Source of the DNA: Aeromonas caviae | GTDB lineage: Bacteria > Pseudomonadota > Gammaproteobacteria > Enterobacterales > Aeromonadaceae | Assembly (NCBI RefSeq): GCF_000819785.1 | Contig: NZ_CDBK01000041.1 | Coordinates: forward strand, 88,523 to 152,522 | Reading direction: 5' to 3' | Length of the DNA stretch: 64,000 nt | Part shown: positions 51,540 to 61,540 of the stretch, piece by piece | How the letters are laid out: every line of letters begins with the position of its first letter | How positions within the stretch are numbered: the first letter of the stretch is position 1 | Program-made: the position numbers and the translations under genes | The notes under the pieces: model-generated | Databases searched by the model: none | What the model saw: only the letters and a program-made list of their open reading frames with translations | What the model was told of the DNA's origin: nothing

Positions 51540-52265
51540 ATGCGCGATTCGGCTGCACGAGACAAGCGACGACCATGGCATCACAGACGCTGGTTCGTCT
51601 TGTTGTTCACTCTGGTGGTGACGGCCGGTTTGTGCAAGCTGGCGTTCTGGCAGTGGCAGCGCGGAATGGAAAAAACGGCTTGGCTGGCGCAGATGGCAAA
51701 GATGCAGCAGGCCGGGCCAAGGACATTGGCCCAGATCGACTGGCAACACCCGGAGTCACTGGATGGCCAGCCTCTGCAAGGGAAAGCTGAGTGGGTCAGC
51801 CCTTATGTCTGGTTGCTGGACAACCAGATCGTCAACGGGGAGGTTGGCTATGACGTGCTCATTCCGGTACGCACAGAGGGGGGATCCTCACAGTTGCTGG
51901 TCAACCTGGGATGGGTGCCTGCGCCATCCGACAGGTCGCAATTGCCCAATCCCGCCATTCCCGCCGCAATGACCCTTGAAGGTGTTCTGCGCATGGCTCC
52001 CGGCGGCTTCCTGCTGGGACAGAACATAGAACCAGGCCCCTACCCGAACCGGCTGCAATCCATCAGGGTCGAGACCCTGCGACAGGCGATCGGAGCCCCG
52101 CTTGCAGACGCCGTGTTGTATCAAAGACGAACCCCATTCCTCTATCACTACCAGCACAATGTCATGCCTCCTGAAAAACACCGGGCCTATGCGGTGCAAT
52201 GGCTCGGCTTGGCGCTGGTGGTTCTGTCAGGGGGGGTCATGCTGACGAGGAGGTGCTCCCCATGA
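51540..52265 (+). CDS. SURF1-family cytochrome oxidase assembly protein
   Basis: A 241-residue inner-membrane protein with an N-terminal and a C-terminal TM segment flanking a periplasmic domain: RRWFVLLFTLVVTAGLCKLAFWQWQR, then GYDVLIPVRTEGG, LLVNLGWVPAPSDR, PFLYHYQHNVMPPEKHRAYA and VQWLGLALVVLSGGVML. These match SURF1/Shy1, which helps insert haem a into subunit I. The start at 51540 is the only nearby ATG; the upstream sequence on this strand has no good ribosome-binding site. Its TGA overlaps the next start (ATGA). Confidence 0.9.
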   Translation: MRDSAARDKRRPWHHRRWFVLLFTLVVTAGLCKLAFWQWQRGMEKTAWLAQMAKMQQAGPRTLAQIDWQHPESLDGQPLQGKAEWVSPYVWLLDNQIVNGEVGYDVLIPVRTEGGSSQLLVNLGWVPAPSDRSQLPNPAIPAAMTLEGVLRMAPGGFLLGQNIEPGPYPNRLQSIRVETLRQAIGAPLADAVLYQRRTPFLYHYQHNVMPPEKHRAYAVQWLGLALVVLSGGVMLTRRCSP

Positions 52266-52744
52266 GCGGATGGCGACGCTGGCGGGTGCCAGCGCTCTTT
52301 GCTGCGGTGATCCTGCTGCCTGTGGTGCTGGCGGCTCTGACTCTTCACCAGGGCTGGTATGAACCCGGCACGCGCAGCAAGGGGTACTGGCTGCACCAGG
52401 AGATCTACCTGTTGAAACCGCTTCCTGCCCATCAGCACCAATGGCGACTGGTCTATCTGGTGACCCCTCGCTGCGAGGGGCAATGCCGGCAGGTCCCCGC
52501 GCTGATGGCACGTATCCAGGCCGCACTTGGCCGTAATCTGGACAAGCTGGAGCTGGTCCACTTGACGCCACCTCACGAGGCAAACAGTGAAATGAGGGAG
52601 GGGGATATACTGCTGGTGGACGCCCGCGGGCTGGCCATCTTGCGTTACGAGGTACCCGGCAGCACGACGACCTGGCCGTTGCTTGGCAAGGCGGTACTGT
52701 CGGATCTGCAGCAACTGCTCAAGTATCAGCGTGGGGTGCAGTGA
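52262..52744 (+). CDS. Sco-like thioredoxin-fold protein of the cox cluster
   Basis: A 160-residue protein with one N-terminal TM segment (VPALFAAVILLPVVLAALTL) and a periplasmic domain. WRLVYLVTPRCEGQCRQVPA places a CX3C motif in the position and context of the Sco copper site (VYFGYTHCPDVC in true Sco proteins). Weaker thioredoxin-like features follow (LDKLELVHLTPP, DILLVDARGLAILRYE). It may be a reduced Sco homologue that serves CuA assembly or cysteine reduction; a distal histidine of the Sco type is not obvious. It overlaps both neighbours (ATGA with SURF1; its TGA lies within the first codons of the ctaA frame). Assignment is moderate. Confidence 0.65.
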   Translation: MSGWRRWRVPALFAAVILLPVVLAALTLHQGWYEPGTRSKGYWLHQEIYLLKPLPAHQHQWRLVYLVTPRCEGQCRQVPALMARIQAALGRNLDKLELVHLTPPHEANSEMREGDILLVDARGLAILRYEVPGSTTTWPLLGKAVLSDLQQLLKYQRGVQ

Positions 52745-52803
52745 CGATGCAGCCGGCATGGGACTCGCATCTTCTGGCTACTGCACGGTCAACGAGGCGG
52801 CAT

Positions 52804-53814
52804 ATGAAGATGCACAAGAGGCTGGCCTCCGTGGCCATTGCGCTGGCAGTACTGGTCATCGCGCTCGGTGCTTATACCCGGTTGACGGATGCCGGGTTGG
52901 CTTGCCCCGATTGGCCTGGTTGCTATGGTTCCCTTGCCATTCCCCGCGCCGAGCATGCGGAACTGGCGGCACAGCGCTATCCGGCCAGCCCGCTTGTTCC
53001 TCACAAGGCGCGCAGCGAGATGGTGCATCGCTACTTCGCCGGGGTGCTGGGAGGCGTGATTGTGCTCCTGTCCGGCTTGGGCTGGCGGGCAGGCGGCCGA
53101 CTGCGCCACCTCTCGCTCATCTTGCTGGTGCTGGTTGCGGGTCAAGCGGCACTGGGTATGTGGACGGTGACCCTGGCCCTGCATCCCCTGGTGGTGACCA
53201 CTCATCTGCTGGGCGGCTTCGCCATCCTGACCTTGCTTTGGCTCTATCGGGCCGAATTGGCAGGTTTCCCTTCACCCCCGCCCGTACACCAGGGCGTTTC
53301 CTGGCTTGGCAGCATGGCCTGTGGCGTGCTGCTGCTGCAGATCGCGCTGGGGGGCTGGACGTCGGCGAACTATGCGGCCATGGCGTGTGTGGAGTTTCCC
53401 TTGTGCCAGGGCAACTGGCAGGCAGAGCTGAATTGGGCGCAAGCCTTTCATCTCCCTCTGGGGCACGCCAGCTATGAGTTCGGCGTGCTGGGCAAGGAGG
53501 CGCGCCAGACCATTCACATCGCCCATCGCCTGGGAGCGCTGACCACGGCCTTGCTGGTGGGTGCTTTCGCCCTCGCGCTGCTCTGCCAGCGGCCCCCCTT
53601 GAGAGGGTTTGGCTGGTTGTTGCTGGGTCTGCTGACCGTGCAGATTGCCTTGGGATTGGCGAACGTCCATCTGGCCCTGCCGTTGGCCAACGCCCTTGCG
53701 CACAATCTGGTGGCAGCCCACCTTCTGGTTTGCTGTGTGCTGGCGCGCGGGAGGCTCTCTGTGCCTCATCACGACCCCTTGCGACCCCCTGGGATGGTCA
53801 GGAGCCGGACATGA
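52804..53814 (+). CDS. ctaA: Haem A synthase (CtaA/Cox15)
   Basis: Inner-membrane enzyme that oxidises the haem O methyl group to give haem A. From ATG 52804 (GAGG six bases upstream) it has 336 residues and eight TM segments. Conserved parts include [20 protein letters not shown] (family signature), [20 protein letters not shown] with a haem histidine, [15 protein letters not shown], the paired [18 protein letters not shown], and [16 protein letters not shown] near the end. GTG 52741 and ATG 52747 are in frame and would add about 20 residues; their context is weaker. Its stop overlaps the ctaB start (ATGA). Confidence 0.93.
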   Translation: MKMHKRLASVAIALAVLVIALGAYTRLTDAGLACPDWPGCYGSLAIPRAEHAELAAQRYPASPLVPHKARSEMVHRYFAGVLGGVIVLLSGLGWRAGGRLRHLSLILLVLVAGQAALGMWTVTLALHPLVVTTHLLGGFAILTLLWLYRAELAGFPSPPPVHQGVSWLGSMACGVLLLQIALGGWTSANYAAMACVEFPLCQGNWQAELNWAQAFHLPLGHASYEFGVLGKEARQTIHIAHRLGALTTALLVGAFALALLCQRPPLRGFGWLLLGLLTVQIALGLANVHLALPLANALAHNLVAAHLLVCCVLARGRLSVPHHDPLRPPGMVRSRT

Positions 53815-54716
53815 ATGGGAGAGGGCGGGCGCAGCGCTTTGCCCTCCGCCGGGTGCGCGATTATTGCCAGTTGACCAAACCAAAGGTGGTCGCCCTGCTG
53901 CTCCTGACCGCCTGGGTGGGCATGCTGCTGGCCGAGCCGACACGCGCCTCTCTGGACGAGATGATACTGGGCCTGGCGGGGATTGGGCTGCTCGCTGCCG
54001 GGGCGGCGGCCATGAACCATTCTCTGGATAGCGGCATTGATGCCCGGATGCGCAGAACGCGCTGGCGCCCGGTCGCCACGGGACGGATCACGCCGGGGCA
54101 GGCGATGAGTTTCGCGATCTGTCTGGCACTGTCGGGGTTTGTTCTGCTCCATTGGGGCGTAAATCCCCTGACTGCCTGGCTAACCCTGGCCAGCCTGTTC
54201 GGCTATGCGGTCGTCTATACCCTGCTGCTGAAGCGGGCCACGCCGCAGAATATCGTCATCGGCGGATTGGCGGGAGCCATGCCACCGCTCTTGGGCTGGA
54301 CCAGCATCACGGGGCAGCTTTCGGCCGAGCCCTGGCTGCTGGTGATGATCATCTTTACCTGGACGCCGCCCCATTTCTGGTCTTTGGCCATCCACCGGCG
54401 CGATGACTATGCCGGTGCCGACATTCCCATGCTGCCCGTCACCCACGGCACCGATTTCACCAAGACCGCCATCCTGCTCTATCTGCTGATCCTGACGCTG
54501 GTCTGTCTGCTGCCCTATCTGATCGGTATGTCGGGGCTTGTCTACCTGGTCGGCAGCCTTGGGTTGAACCTCGGATTCTGCTGGCATGGCTGGTTGTTGA
54601 AGTATGGGGATCGGCCCGGCCAAGCGATGCGCACCTTCCGTTTCTCCGTCTATCACCTGATGCTGCTGTTTGGTCTGCTGATTCTGGATCACCACTGGCT
54701 GTGGCGGTTGTCATGA
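53811..54716 (+). CDS. ctaB: Protohaem IX farnesyltransferase (haem O synthase)
   Basis: UbiA-family prenyltransferase of 301 residues that adds a farnesyl group to haem B, making haem O for CtaA. The N-terminal [20 protein letters not shown] is followed by the prenyl-diphosphate/magnesium motif [15 protein letters not shown] and [14 protein letters not shown]. Further on come [18 protein letters not shown] and [13 protein letters not shown] with [14 protein letters not shown]. About nine TM segments. The start has AGGAG six bases upstream and overlaps the ctaA stop. Last gene of the cox operon; no separate sco gene follows. Confidence 0.96.
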   Translation: MNGRGRAQRFALRRVRDYCQLTKPKVVALLLLTAWVGMLLAEPTRASLDEMILGLAGIGLLAAGAAAMNHSLDSGIDARMRRTRWRPVATGRITPGQAMSFAICLALSGFVLLHWGVNPLTAWLTLASLFGYAVVYTLLLKRATPQNIVIGGLAGAMPPLLGWTSITGQLSAEPWLLVMIIFTWTPPHFWSLAIHRRDDYAGADIPMLPVTHGTDFTKTAILLYLLILTLVCLLPYLIGMSGLVYLVGSLGLNLGFCWHGWLLKYGDRPGQAMRTFRFSVYHLMLLFGLLILDHHWLWRLS

Positions 54717-54789
54717 CGTTGATGCGGGTCGCGGTCGGGTGAATGATGACGCTGCGTTGGTGCACTGCAGAGATGCACAGACCTGATGC

Positions 54790-54823
54790 AAAACAAGATG
54801 GCCCCAAGGGGCCATCTTGTTTT
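54790..54823. terminator. Bidirectional terminator between ctaB and patD
   Basis: AAAACAAGATGGCCCC and its perfect complement (16 bp arms) around an AA gap, with T-runs on both strands. It ends two convergent operons. Confidence 0.93.
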
Positions 54824-54842
54824 CAGGGAGATGGAGTGGAGC

Positions 54843-56273
54843 CTAGAGCTTGACCATGATATGGCGCGGCACCGTGTAGTCCTCCAGCGCGTAGAGGGAG
54901 AGATCCTTGCCGTAGCCGGACATCTTCATGCCGCCGTGGGGCATCTCGGAGGTGAGCATGAAGTGGGTGTTGATCCAGGTACAGCCGTACTGCAGGTGGC
55001 TGGCCACCTTGCTGGCAAGGCCGAGATCCCGGGTCCAGACCGAGCTGGCGAGGCCGTAGTCGGAGTCGTTGGCCCACTGCACCACCTGCTCGGCGTCGCT
55101 GAAGCGGGTCACCGACACCACCGGGCCGAACACCTCCCGGCGCACGATTTCATCCTCCTGACGGGCGTGGGCGATCAGGGTCGGCTCGAAGAAGAAGCCG
55201 TTGCCGGGGCGGATCTTGCCCCCCGCCGTCACCTCCACGTGACCGCTGCTCTGGGCCCGCTCCACGAAGCTGGCCACCCGGTTGCGCTGCCGATCCGAGA
55301 TGAGCGGCCCCATCTCCACCCCCTCCTCACGCGGACCGCCCACCTTGATGGAGGCGACCGCCTCCGTCATGGCGGCGACAAACTTGTCGTAGATCTTGCC
55401 CTGGGCATAGATGCGGCAGGCGGCGGTGCAATCCTGGCCGGCGTTGTAGAAGCCGAAGGTGCGAATGCCGGCCACCACGGCCTCCAGATCCGCATCGTCA
55501 AAGATGATGACCGGCGCCTTGCCCCCCAGCTCAAGATGGGTGCGCTTCATGGTGCGGGCGGCGCTCTGCAGGATCTTCTGGCCGGTGGCGATGTCACCGG
55601 TGAGCGACACCATGCGCACCAGCGGGTGCTCCACCAGCGGTGCCCCCACGCTCTCGCCCCGGCCGCAGACGATGTTGATGACGCCGCGCGGGAAGAGCTC
55701 GCTGGCGAGCTCCGCCAGGCGCAGGGCGGTGAGCGGGGTCTGCTCGGAGGGTTTGAGTACCACCGTATTGCCGGCGGCGAGCACGGGGGCCATCTTCCAG
55801 GCCGCCATCATCAGCGGATAGTTCCAGGGGGCGATACTGCCAACCACCCCGATGGGGTCGCGGCGGATCATGCTGGTGTGCCCCTCGATATACTCCCCCG
55901 CCAGTGGCCCCTGCAGGCAGCGGGCGGCGCCGGCGAAGAAGCGGAAGCAGTCCACCACCGCCGGCAGCTCGTCATTGAGCACCGCCAGATAGGGCTTGCC
56001 GCAGTTGAGGGATTCGAGCGCCGCAAACTCCTCGGCGTGGCGCTCGATGGCATCGGCCAGGCGCAGCAGCAGGGTACTGCGCTGGGCTGGCGTGGTGCGG
56101 CTCCACTGGGCGAAGGCGCGCTGGGCACCGTTCACCGCCCGGTTCACCTGCTCGAACGAGGCTTCTGGCACGGAGGCTATGAGCTCCCCGGTGGCCGGGT
56201 TGAGGATGGGCTCGGCCTGGCCGTCACCGGTGACGAACTGACCGTCGATCAAGAGTTGGGTAGAGAGTTTCAT
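54843..56273 (-). CDS. patD: Gamma-aminobutyraldehyde dehydrogenase (PatD/YdcW-like)
   Basis: NAD-dependent aldehyde dehydrogenase of 476 residues, closely like E. coli YdcW, which oxidises 4-aminobutanal to GABA in putrescine degradation. Shared blocks include the substrate-side [60 protein letters not shown], catalytic glutamate in [10 protein letters not shown], nucleophile cysteine in [13 protein letters not shown], and [20 protein letters not shown]. Start at 56273 is chosen for AAGG eight bases upstream. It is the last gene of the ABC operon, 29 bp after the ydcV-like gene, which supports a polyamine role. PatA aminotransferase is not encoded in this window. Confidence 0.92.
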   Translation of the reverse strand: MKLSTQLLIDGQFVTGDGQAEPILNPATGELIASVPEASFEQVNRAVNGAQRAFAQWSRTTPAQRSTLLLRLADAIERHAEEFAALESLNCGKPYLAVLNDELPAVVDCFRFFAGAARCLQGPLAGEYIEGHTSMIRRDPIGVVGSIAPWNYPLMMAAWKMAPVLAAGNTVVLKPSEQTPLTALRLAELASELFPRGVINIVCGRGESVGAPLVEHPLVRMVSLTGDIATGQKILQSAARTMKRTHLELGGKAPVIIFDDADLEAVVAGIRTFGFYNAGQDCTAACRIYAQGKIYDKFVAAMTEAVASIKVGGPREEGVEMGPLISDRQRNRVASFVERAQSSGHVEVTAGGKIRPGNGFFFEPTLIAHARQEDEIVRREVFGPVVSVTRFSDAEQVVQWANDSDYGLASSVWTRDLGLASKVASHLQYGCTWINTHFMLTSEMPHGGMKMSGYGKDLSLYALEDYTVPRHIMVKL

Positions 56274-56302
56274 GGTTGCATCCTTGCGCACGCGTTGAGT
56301 CG

Positions 56303-57136
56303 TTATTTGCCACTGCCGGCGACGTCCTGGCCGTCGCGGGTGAGGTAGTAGGCAAGCAGAATGGGAATGGTGGTGAAGGCCACTATGATGAGCGCCACCA
56401 CGTTAGTGACCGGCCTGTCCCGTGGCCGGATCAGCTCCTGATACATCCAGATCGGCAGCGTGGTCTGCTGGCCAGCGGTGAAGGTGGTGACGATCACCTC
56501 GTCAAAGCTGAGGGCAAACGCCAGCATGCCCCCCGCCAGCAGCGCCGTGGCGAGGTTGGGCAGGATCACGTAGCGCAGGGTCTGGAAGCCGTCGGCACCG
56601 AGATCCATCGACGCCTCGATGAGGCTCTGGTTGGTGCGGCGAAAGCGTGCCAGGGCATTGTTGTAGACCACCACCACGCAGAAGGTGGCGTGGCCGATGA
56701 CGATGGTCCAGAAGCTGAAGGGGATCTCCATCACCCCGTAGGCTGAGCGCAGCGCGATGCCGGTGACGATGCCGGGCAGGGCGATGGGCAGCACCAGCAA
56801 GAGCGACACCACCTCCTGGCCGAAGAAGCGGCTGCGGGCGATGGCTCCCGCCGCCAGGGTGCCGAGCACCATGGCCACCAGGGTAGCGAGCCCGGCCACT
56901 TCCAGCGACAGCTGGATGGCGCGCCATACGTCGGGGCGGTTGAGGGTCACCTCGAACCACTTGAGGGTGAGCCCGGGCGGTGGGAACTGATAGCTCTTGC
57001 TCTCGCTGGTGAAGGCGTAGAGGAAGATGAACAGGATCGGGAAGTGCAGGAACAAGAGGCCGCCGATGGCCGCGTACTTGAGCAGGCCGGAGGGCTGGCT
57101 GCCATGGTCCCGTTTCATGGAAGTATTAGAGCGCAT
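56303..57136 (-). CDS. ydcV: Polyamine-type ABC transporter permease (YdcV/PotC-like)
   Basis: Inner-membrane permease of about 277 residues with six TM segments. It has the binding-protein-dependent permease loop ([20 protein letters not shown], the EAA motif that contacts the ATPase) and starts [20 protein letters not shown]. Blocks [20 protein letters not shown] and [20 protein letters not shown] match E. coli YdcV very closely. ATG 57136 overlaps the preceding permease by 11 bases; ATG 57118 is also possible. It works with the YdcU-type permease as a heterodimer. Substrate (putrescine, GABA or related) is inferred from operon content. Confidence 0.92.
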   Translation of the reverse strand: MRSNTSMKRDHGSQPSGLLKYAAIGGLLFLHFPILFIFLYAFTSESKSYQFPPPGLTLKWFEVTLNRPDVWRAIQLSLEVAGLATLVAMVLGTLAAGAIARSRFFGQEVVSLLLVLPIALPGIVTGIALRSAYGVMEIPFSFWTIVIGHATFCVVVVYNNALARFRRTNQSLIEASMDLGADGFQTLRYVILPNLATALLAGGMLAFALSFDEVIVTTFTAGQQTTLPIWMYQELIRPRDRPVTNVVALIIVAFTTIPILLAYYLTRDGQDVAGSGK

Positions 57137-58090
57137 CGAAGGCCCCCAAGCGTTTCGCGATGGTCAGGTAGATGGCGATGATGAGGATCGGCACCAGCGA
57201 GAAGGCGGCGGCGAAGGGCAGGTTGCCCGCCGTGCCCTGCTGCATGTAGACCACCTGACCTATGTACATGGTGGAGTTGCCTATGATGCCGGGGATGATG
57301 TAGTCCCCCAGCGTCAGGGAGAAGGTGAAGATGGAGCCCGCCACCACGCCGGGCAGGGCCAGCGGCAGGATCAGGGTGCGAAAGGTCTGGGCCGGGGTGG
57401 CGCCGAGATCGCCGCTCGCCTCCAGCAGGGAGCGCGGGATCCGCTCCACCGCTGCCTGGATAGGCAGGATCATGAAGGGCAGCCAGACGTAGACGAACAC
57501 AATGAAGGTGCCGATGCGCGAAAATGACAGCGACGGCCCGCCGATCACCGGCAGCGAGAGGATGGCGTCCAGCAGCCAGTCCAGTCCCAGAGTATCTGCC
57601 AGCCAGCTGATGACCCCCTCCTTGGCCAGGATCAGCTTCCAGGCGTAGACCCGCACCAGATAGCTGGACCAGAGCGGCAGCATGATGCCGACGTAGAACA
57701 GGGCCCGGGTCTTGCCGCTGGTGTAGCGCGCCATGTAGTAGGCCACCGGAAAGCCGAGCAGGGCGCAGGCCAGGGTCACCAGCAGCGACATGCCGACGGT
57801 GCGCAGGATCACGTCCAGGTTCTCCGCCCGTAGCAGGGCGACGAAGTTCTGCAGCCCCAGCTCGTGGCGGATCTGGCCGCTGAACTCGTCCAGTCCGAAA
57901 AAGGCGTTGGAGAGCAGCATCAGCAGGGATCCGACATAGATGATGCCGAGCCAGAGCAGCGGTGGCCCCAGCAGGATGGCCAGCAGCAGGCCTGGCCGCC
58001 CGTAGAGCAGGGTGGAGAGGCGCCGCAGCGGCCGATAGGAGAGGGGGGCAGTGGGTTGGCTCATGGCAAGGCTCGCACTGTGGGGGGCAC

Positions 58091-58094
<4 letters not shown>
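57126..58094 (-). CDS. ydcU: Polyamine-type ABC transporter permease (YdcU/PotB-like)
   Basis: Permease of 322 residues with six TM segments ([118 protein letters not shown]). The EAA loop is [20 protein letters not shown]. It resembles PotB/PotH and YdcU. ATG 58094 has AGGGAG upstream and overlaps the ATPase stop (ATGA), indicating coupling; ATG 58064 is less likely. It overlaps the next permease at its 3' end. Confidence 0.92.
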
Positions 58095-59104
<1,010 letters not shown>

Positions 59105-59130
59105 GGGGCGTCCTTGTCTGTGTGGGAAGC

Positions 59131-59152
59131 GGGCCGGACTCCTGTCCGGCCC
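59131..59152 (-). other. Intercistronic hairpin between binding-protein and ATPase genes
   Basis: GGGCCGGAC / GTCCGGCCC with a TCCT loop. Such stems after solute-binding-protein genes commonly protect the upstream message and give more binding protein than membrane parts. Confidence 0.65.
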
Positions 59153-59169
59153 CATCTGGTTATCCGGTC

Positions 59170-60315
59170 TTAGCGGCCACCCAGAATAGCGATATAGTCC
59201 GAGACCCAGCGGTAATACGGCACGCAGGTTCCCTGGCTCTTGCACTGGGAGACAGGGGTACGCCAGAAGTGAACCCGATCGAAGTTGTCGATGCCGTTGG
59301 TCTTGCACCCCTCTTTCCCGAGCAGGGCATTGCCCTCGCAGGCGGCCGGCACCACGGGCACGGAGCCGAACCAGGAGGCGAGATCCCCCTGCAGCTTGTT
59401 GTTGAGGGAGTGCTCCAGCCATTTGTAGGCACAGGTGAGGTTCTTGGCCTCGCTGTGCACCATGCTGGTGTCGGCCCAGCCGGTGACCCCTTCCTTGGGC
59501 ACGGTAGTGGCGATGGGCTGCTTGTCGGCTATCAGGGTATTGGCCTGGAAGGGCCAGGAGCCAGAGGCCACTACCCCCTCGTTCTTGAAGTCGTCGATCT
59601 GGACGAAGGCATCGTGCCAGTAGCGTCCCACCAGCTTGCGCTGCTGGCGCAGGAGGTCGAGGGCGGCCTTGTACTGATCCTCGTTCAGCTCATAGGGATC
59701 CTTGATGCCGAGCGCGGGCTGGTGGCTCATCAGATAGAGGGCGGCATCGGCGATGTGGATGGGGCCGTCAAATGCCTGCACCCGACCCTTGTTGGACTTG
59801 CCGTCCGGCAGGGTCTGCTCCTCGAACACCACGTTCCAGGAGTCGGGCGCCTTGGGGAACACCTTGGTGTTGTACATCAAGATGTTGCCGCCCCACTGGT
59901 AGGGCACGCCATAGTGCTTGCCGTCCACCGTGTGCCAGGGGGCATTCTGCAGGCGGGGGTCTATCTTGCCGTAGCTCGGGATGAGCGCCAGGTTGAGTGC
60001 CTGCACCTTGCCGCCGGCGATGAGGCGCAGGCTGGCGTCGCCGGAGGCGGTCACCAGATCGAAGCCCCCCTCGTTCATCAGCGCCACCATCTCGTCCGAG
60101 GTGGCGGCCGTCTTGACGTTGACCTTGCAGCCGGTCTCTTTCTCGAAGCCGGTGACCCAGTCGTAGTTCTTGTCGGTCTCGCCGCGCTCCACGTAGCCGG
60201 CCCAGGCCACGATGTTGAGCTGGCCTTCACCCTTGCCGAGGGTGGTGGGGGCAGCCTGGACCTGGCTTGCCAGCAGCGCCGGGATCAGGGCCAGGGTCAG
60301 AGGGGTCAATTTCAT
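59170..60315 (-). CDS. ydcS: Polyamine-type ABC transporter periplasmic binding protein (YdcS-like)
   Basis: Exported solute-binding protein of 381 residues with a signal peptide (MKLTPLTLALIPALLASQVQA, cleavage after VQA). The PotD/YdcS-type core shows GEGQLNIVAWAGYVERGETD, GCKVNVKTAATSDEMVALMN, YGVPYQWGGNILMYNTKVFP and VKNLTCAYKWLEHSLN-type segments. Four cysteines near the C-terminus (ACEGN, GCKTN, QCKSQGTC) may form disulfides. E. coli YdcS is its closest remembered relative and also has a reported polyhydroxybutyrate activity. The ribosome-binding site AAGGAGAG is strong. First gene of the ydcSTUV-patD operon. Confidence 0.93.
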   Translation of the reverse strand: MKLTPLTLALIPALLASQVQAAPTTLGKGEGQLNIVAWAGYVERGETDKNYDWVTGFEKETGCKVNVKTAATSDEMVALMNEGGFDLVTASGDASLRLIAGGKVQALNLALIPSYGKIDPRLQNAPWHTVDGKHYGVPYQWGGNILMYNTKVFPKAPDSWNVVFEEQTLPDGKSNKGRVQAFDGPIHIADAALYLMSHQPALGIKDPYELNEDQYKAALDLLRQQRKLVGRYWHDAFVQIDDFKNEGVVASGSWPFQANTLIADKQPIATTVPKEGVTGWADTSMVHSEAKNLTCAYKWLEHSLNNKLQGDLASWFGSVPVVPAACEGNALLGKEGCKTNGIDNFDRVHFWRTPVSQCKSQGTCVPYYRWVSDYIAILGGR

Positions 60316-60363
60316 CTTGCTCTCCTTGCATGATTGGCAACCGTGGCGGCGCCACAGTAAGCA

Positions 60364-60378
60364 TTAACATCCTGTTAA
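60364..60378. promoter_or_regulatory. Inverted repeat TTAACA-3-TGTTAA upstream of the ydcS-like gene
   Basis: Perfect 6-bp arms with a TCC spacer, 49 bases upstream of the ydcS start, where an operator would overlap the promoter. A second palindrome, TCGATATCGA, lies at 60450-60459. The regulator is unknown; the adjacent LysR protein is a candidate. Confidence 0.55.
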
Positions 60379-60511
60379 CCAGTCATGAGCGTAGGAGAAG
60401 CCGGGAGCAATGAGAATTTCAATTTTTAACGGCTTGGGTATCTGTAAAATCGATATCGAGTGCGGATGAATCTGATTTTTTTGCCGGAGTCACGGCTGTT
60501 CAGGCTCAGTC

Positions 60512-61435
60512 CTAGCGGGGGAGGTGCTGGCGGGCCCGTAGCCGGCTCTGATCTCTGGCGATGTCGATGAACTCGCGTGCGGCCCAGTCAAGGCGCGAGC
60601 CGCGCCGCCACACCAGACCGATGTCGATGGCGGGGATGGGCTCCTTGATGGCGCGGGCCTCGACCCGCTCCTGCTCCAGCGACCAGGGGCGGTAGGCAAA
60701 GTCCGGCAGCAGGGCGAGCCCGAGCTGGCTCGCCACCAGGCTGCGCACCGCTTCCACCGAGGCGGTACGCAGCACGATGCGCGGCGAGATGCCGTAGCGG
60801 CGCAGGCCGCCGCCGATGATCTGGTCCAGCTGGTCGGCGGTCAGCGAGATCATGGGCTCCTCGCCGAGCGCCTTGAGGGAGAGGGTAGACTCGGCGCAGA
60901 GCGGGTGGTTGGCGGCGAGCCAGACCCGCAGCGGCGAGCGGGTCAGCAGCTCGGTATCGAACGCCTCCTGGCGGATGGTGCGGTTGGTCATCAGGATCCC
61001 CACATCCACCTCGCCGTTGACGATCTGGTGTTCGAGATAGGGCTGCTCATCCTCCTTCACCTCGATCTGCACCGCCGGGAAGGCGCGGCGAAAGCGGCCG
61101 AGTGCCTCCGACAGGTAGTAGCCGGCCACCAGCGTGGTCACGCCTATGGTGAGCCGCCCCTGATCCTGCTGGGCCACCGCCTTGAGAGACTGGCTGGCTT
61201 CGGTCATGGCGCCGAGGATGCGACGGGCGTGCAGCAGAAACTGGTGACCCTGGGTAGTGAGGCTGACCCCGCGCGGATTGCGCTCGAACAGGGCGGCGCC
61301 GAGCTCGGTCTCCAGCTCGCGGATGGCGCTGGTGACCGCCGACTGGGAGATGTGCAGCTCGGCGGCTGCCCGGCTCACCGAGAAGCTGTCGGCCACCGCC
61401 ACGAAATAGCGGATCTGGCGAAAGGTGAAGTTCAT
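60512..61435 (-). CDS. LysR-family transcriptional regulator
   Basis: A 307-residue LysR protein. The N-terminal winged helix is FTFRQIRYFVAVADSFSVSR, HISQSAVTSAIRELETELGA. The effector domain carries LTIGVTTLVAGYYLSEALGR, VDVGILMTNRTIRQEAF and SVEAVRSLVASQLGLALLPD, the last being the usual hinge region. It lies upstream of the ydcSTUV-patD operon on the same strand with 196 bp between them, so it may control that operon; this is inferred from proximity. No good ribosome-binding site is seen before the ATG. The protein ends basic (RLRARQHLPR). Confidence 0.92.
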   Translation of the reverse strand: MNFTFRQIRYFVAVADSFSVSRAAAELHISQSAVTSAIRELETELGAALFERNPRGVSLTTQGHQFLLHARRILGAMTEASQSLKAVAQQDQGRLTIGVTTLVAGYYLSEALGRFRRAFPAVQIEVKEDEQPYLEHQIVNGEVDVGILMTNRTIRQEAFDTELLTRSPLRVWLAANHPLCAESTLSLKALGEEPMISLTADQLDQIIGGGLRRYGISPRIVLRTASVEAVRSLVASQLGLALLPDFAYRPWSLEQERVEARAIKEPIPAIDIGLVWRRGSRLDWAAREFIDIARDQSRLRARQHLPR

Positions 61436-61495
61436 CTGGGCGTCCTGCCACGTGCGATCAAGGTGAGTGCCAGCTTAACCTCGAATCGTACCCAG

Positions 61496-61521
61496 ATAAA
61501 AGGCGCCGTGATGGCGCCTTT
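61496..61521 (-). terminator. Terminator after nhaC
   Basis: AAAGGCGCC / GGCGCCTTT around GTGAT; the minus-strand 3' arm runs into TTTTAT. The plus-strand right flank is again TTGTCGTT. Confidence 0.78.
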
Positions 61522-61540
61522 GTCGTTGTTTTTACGGAAA

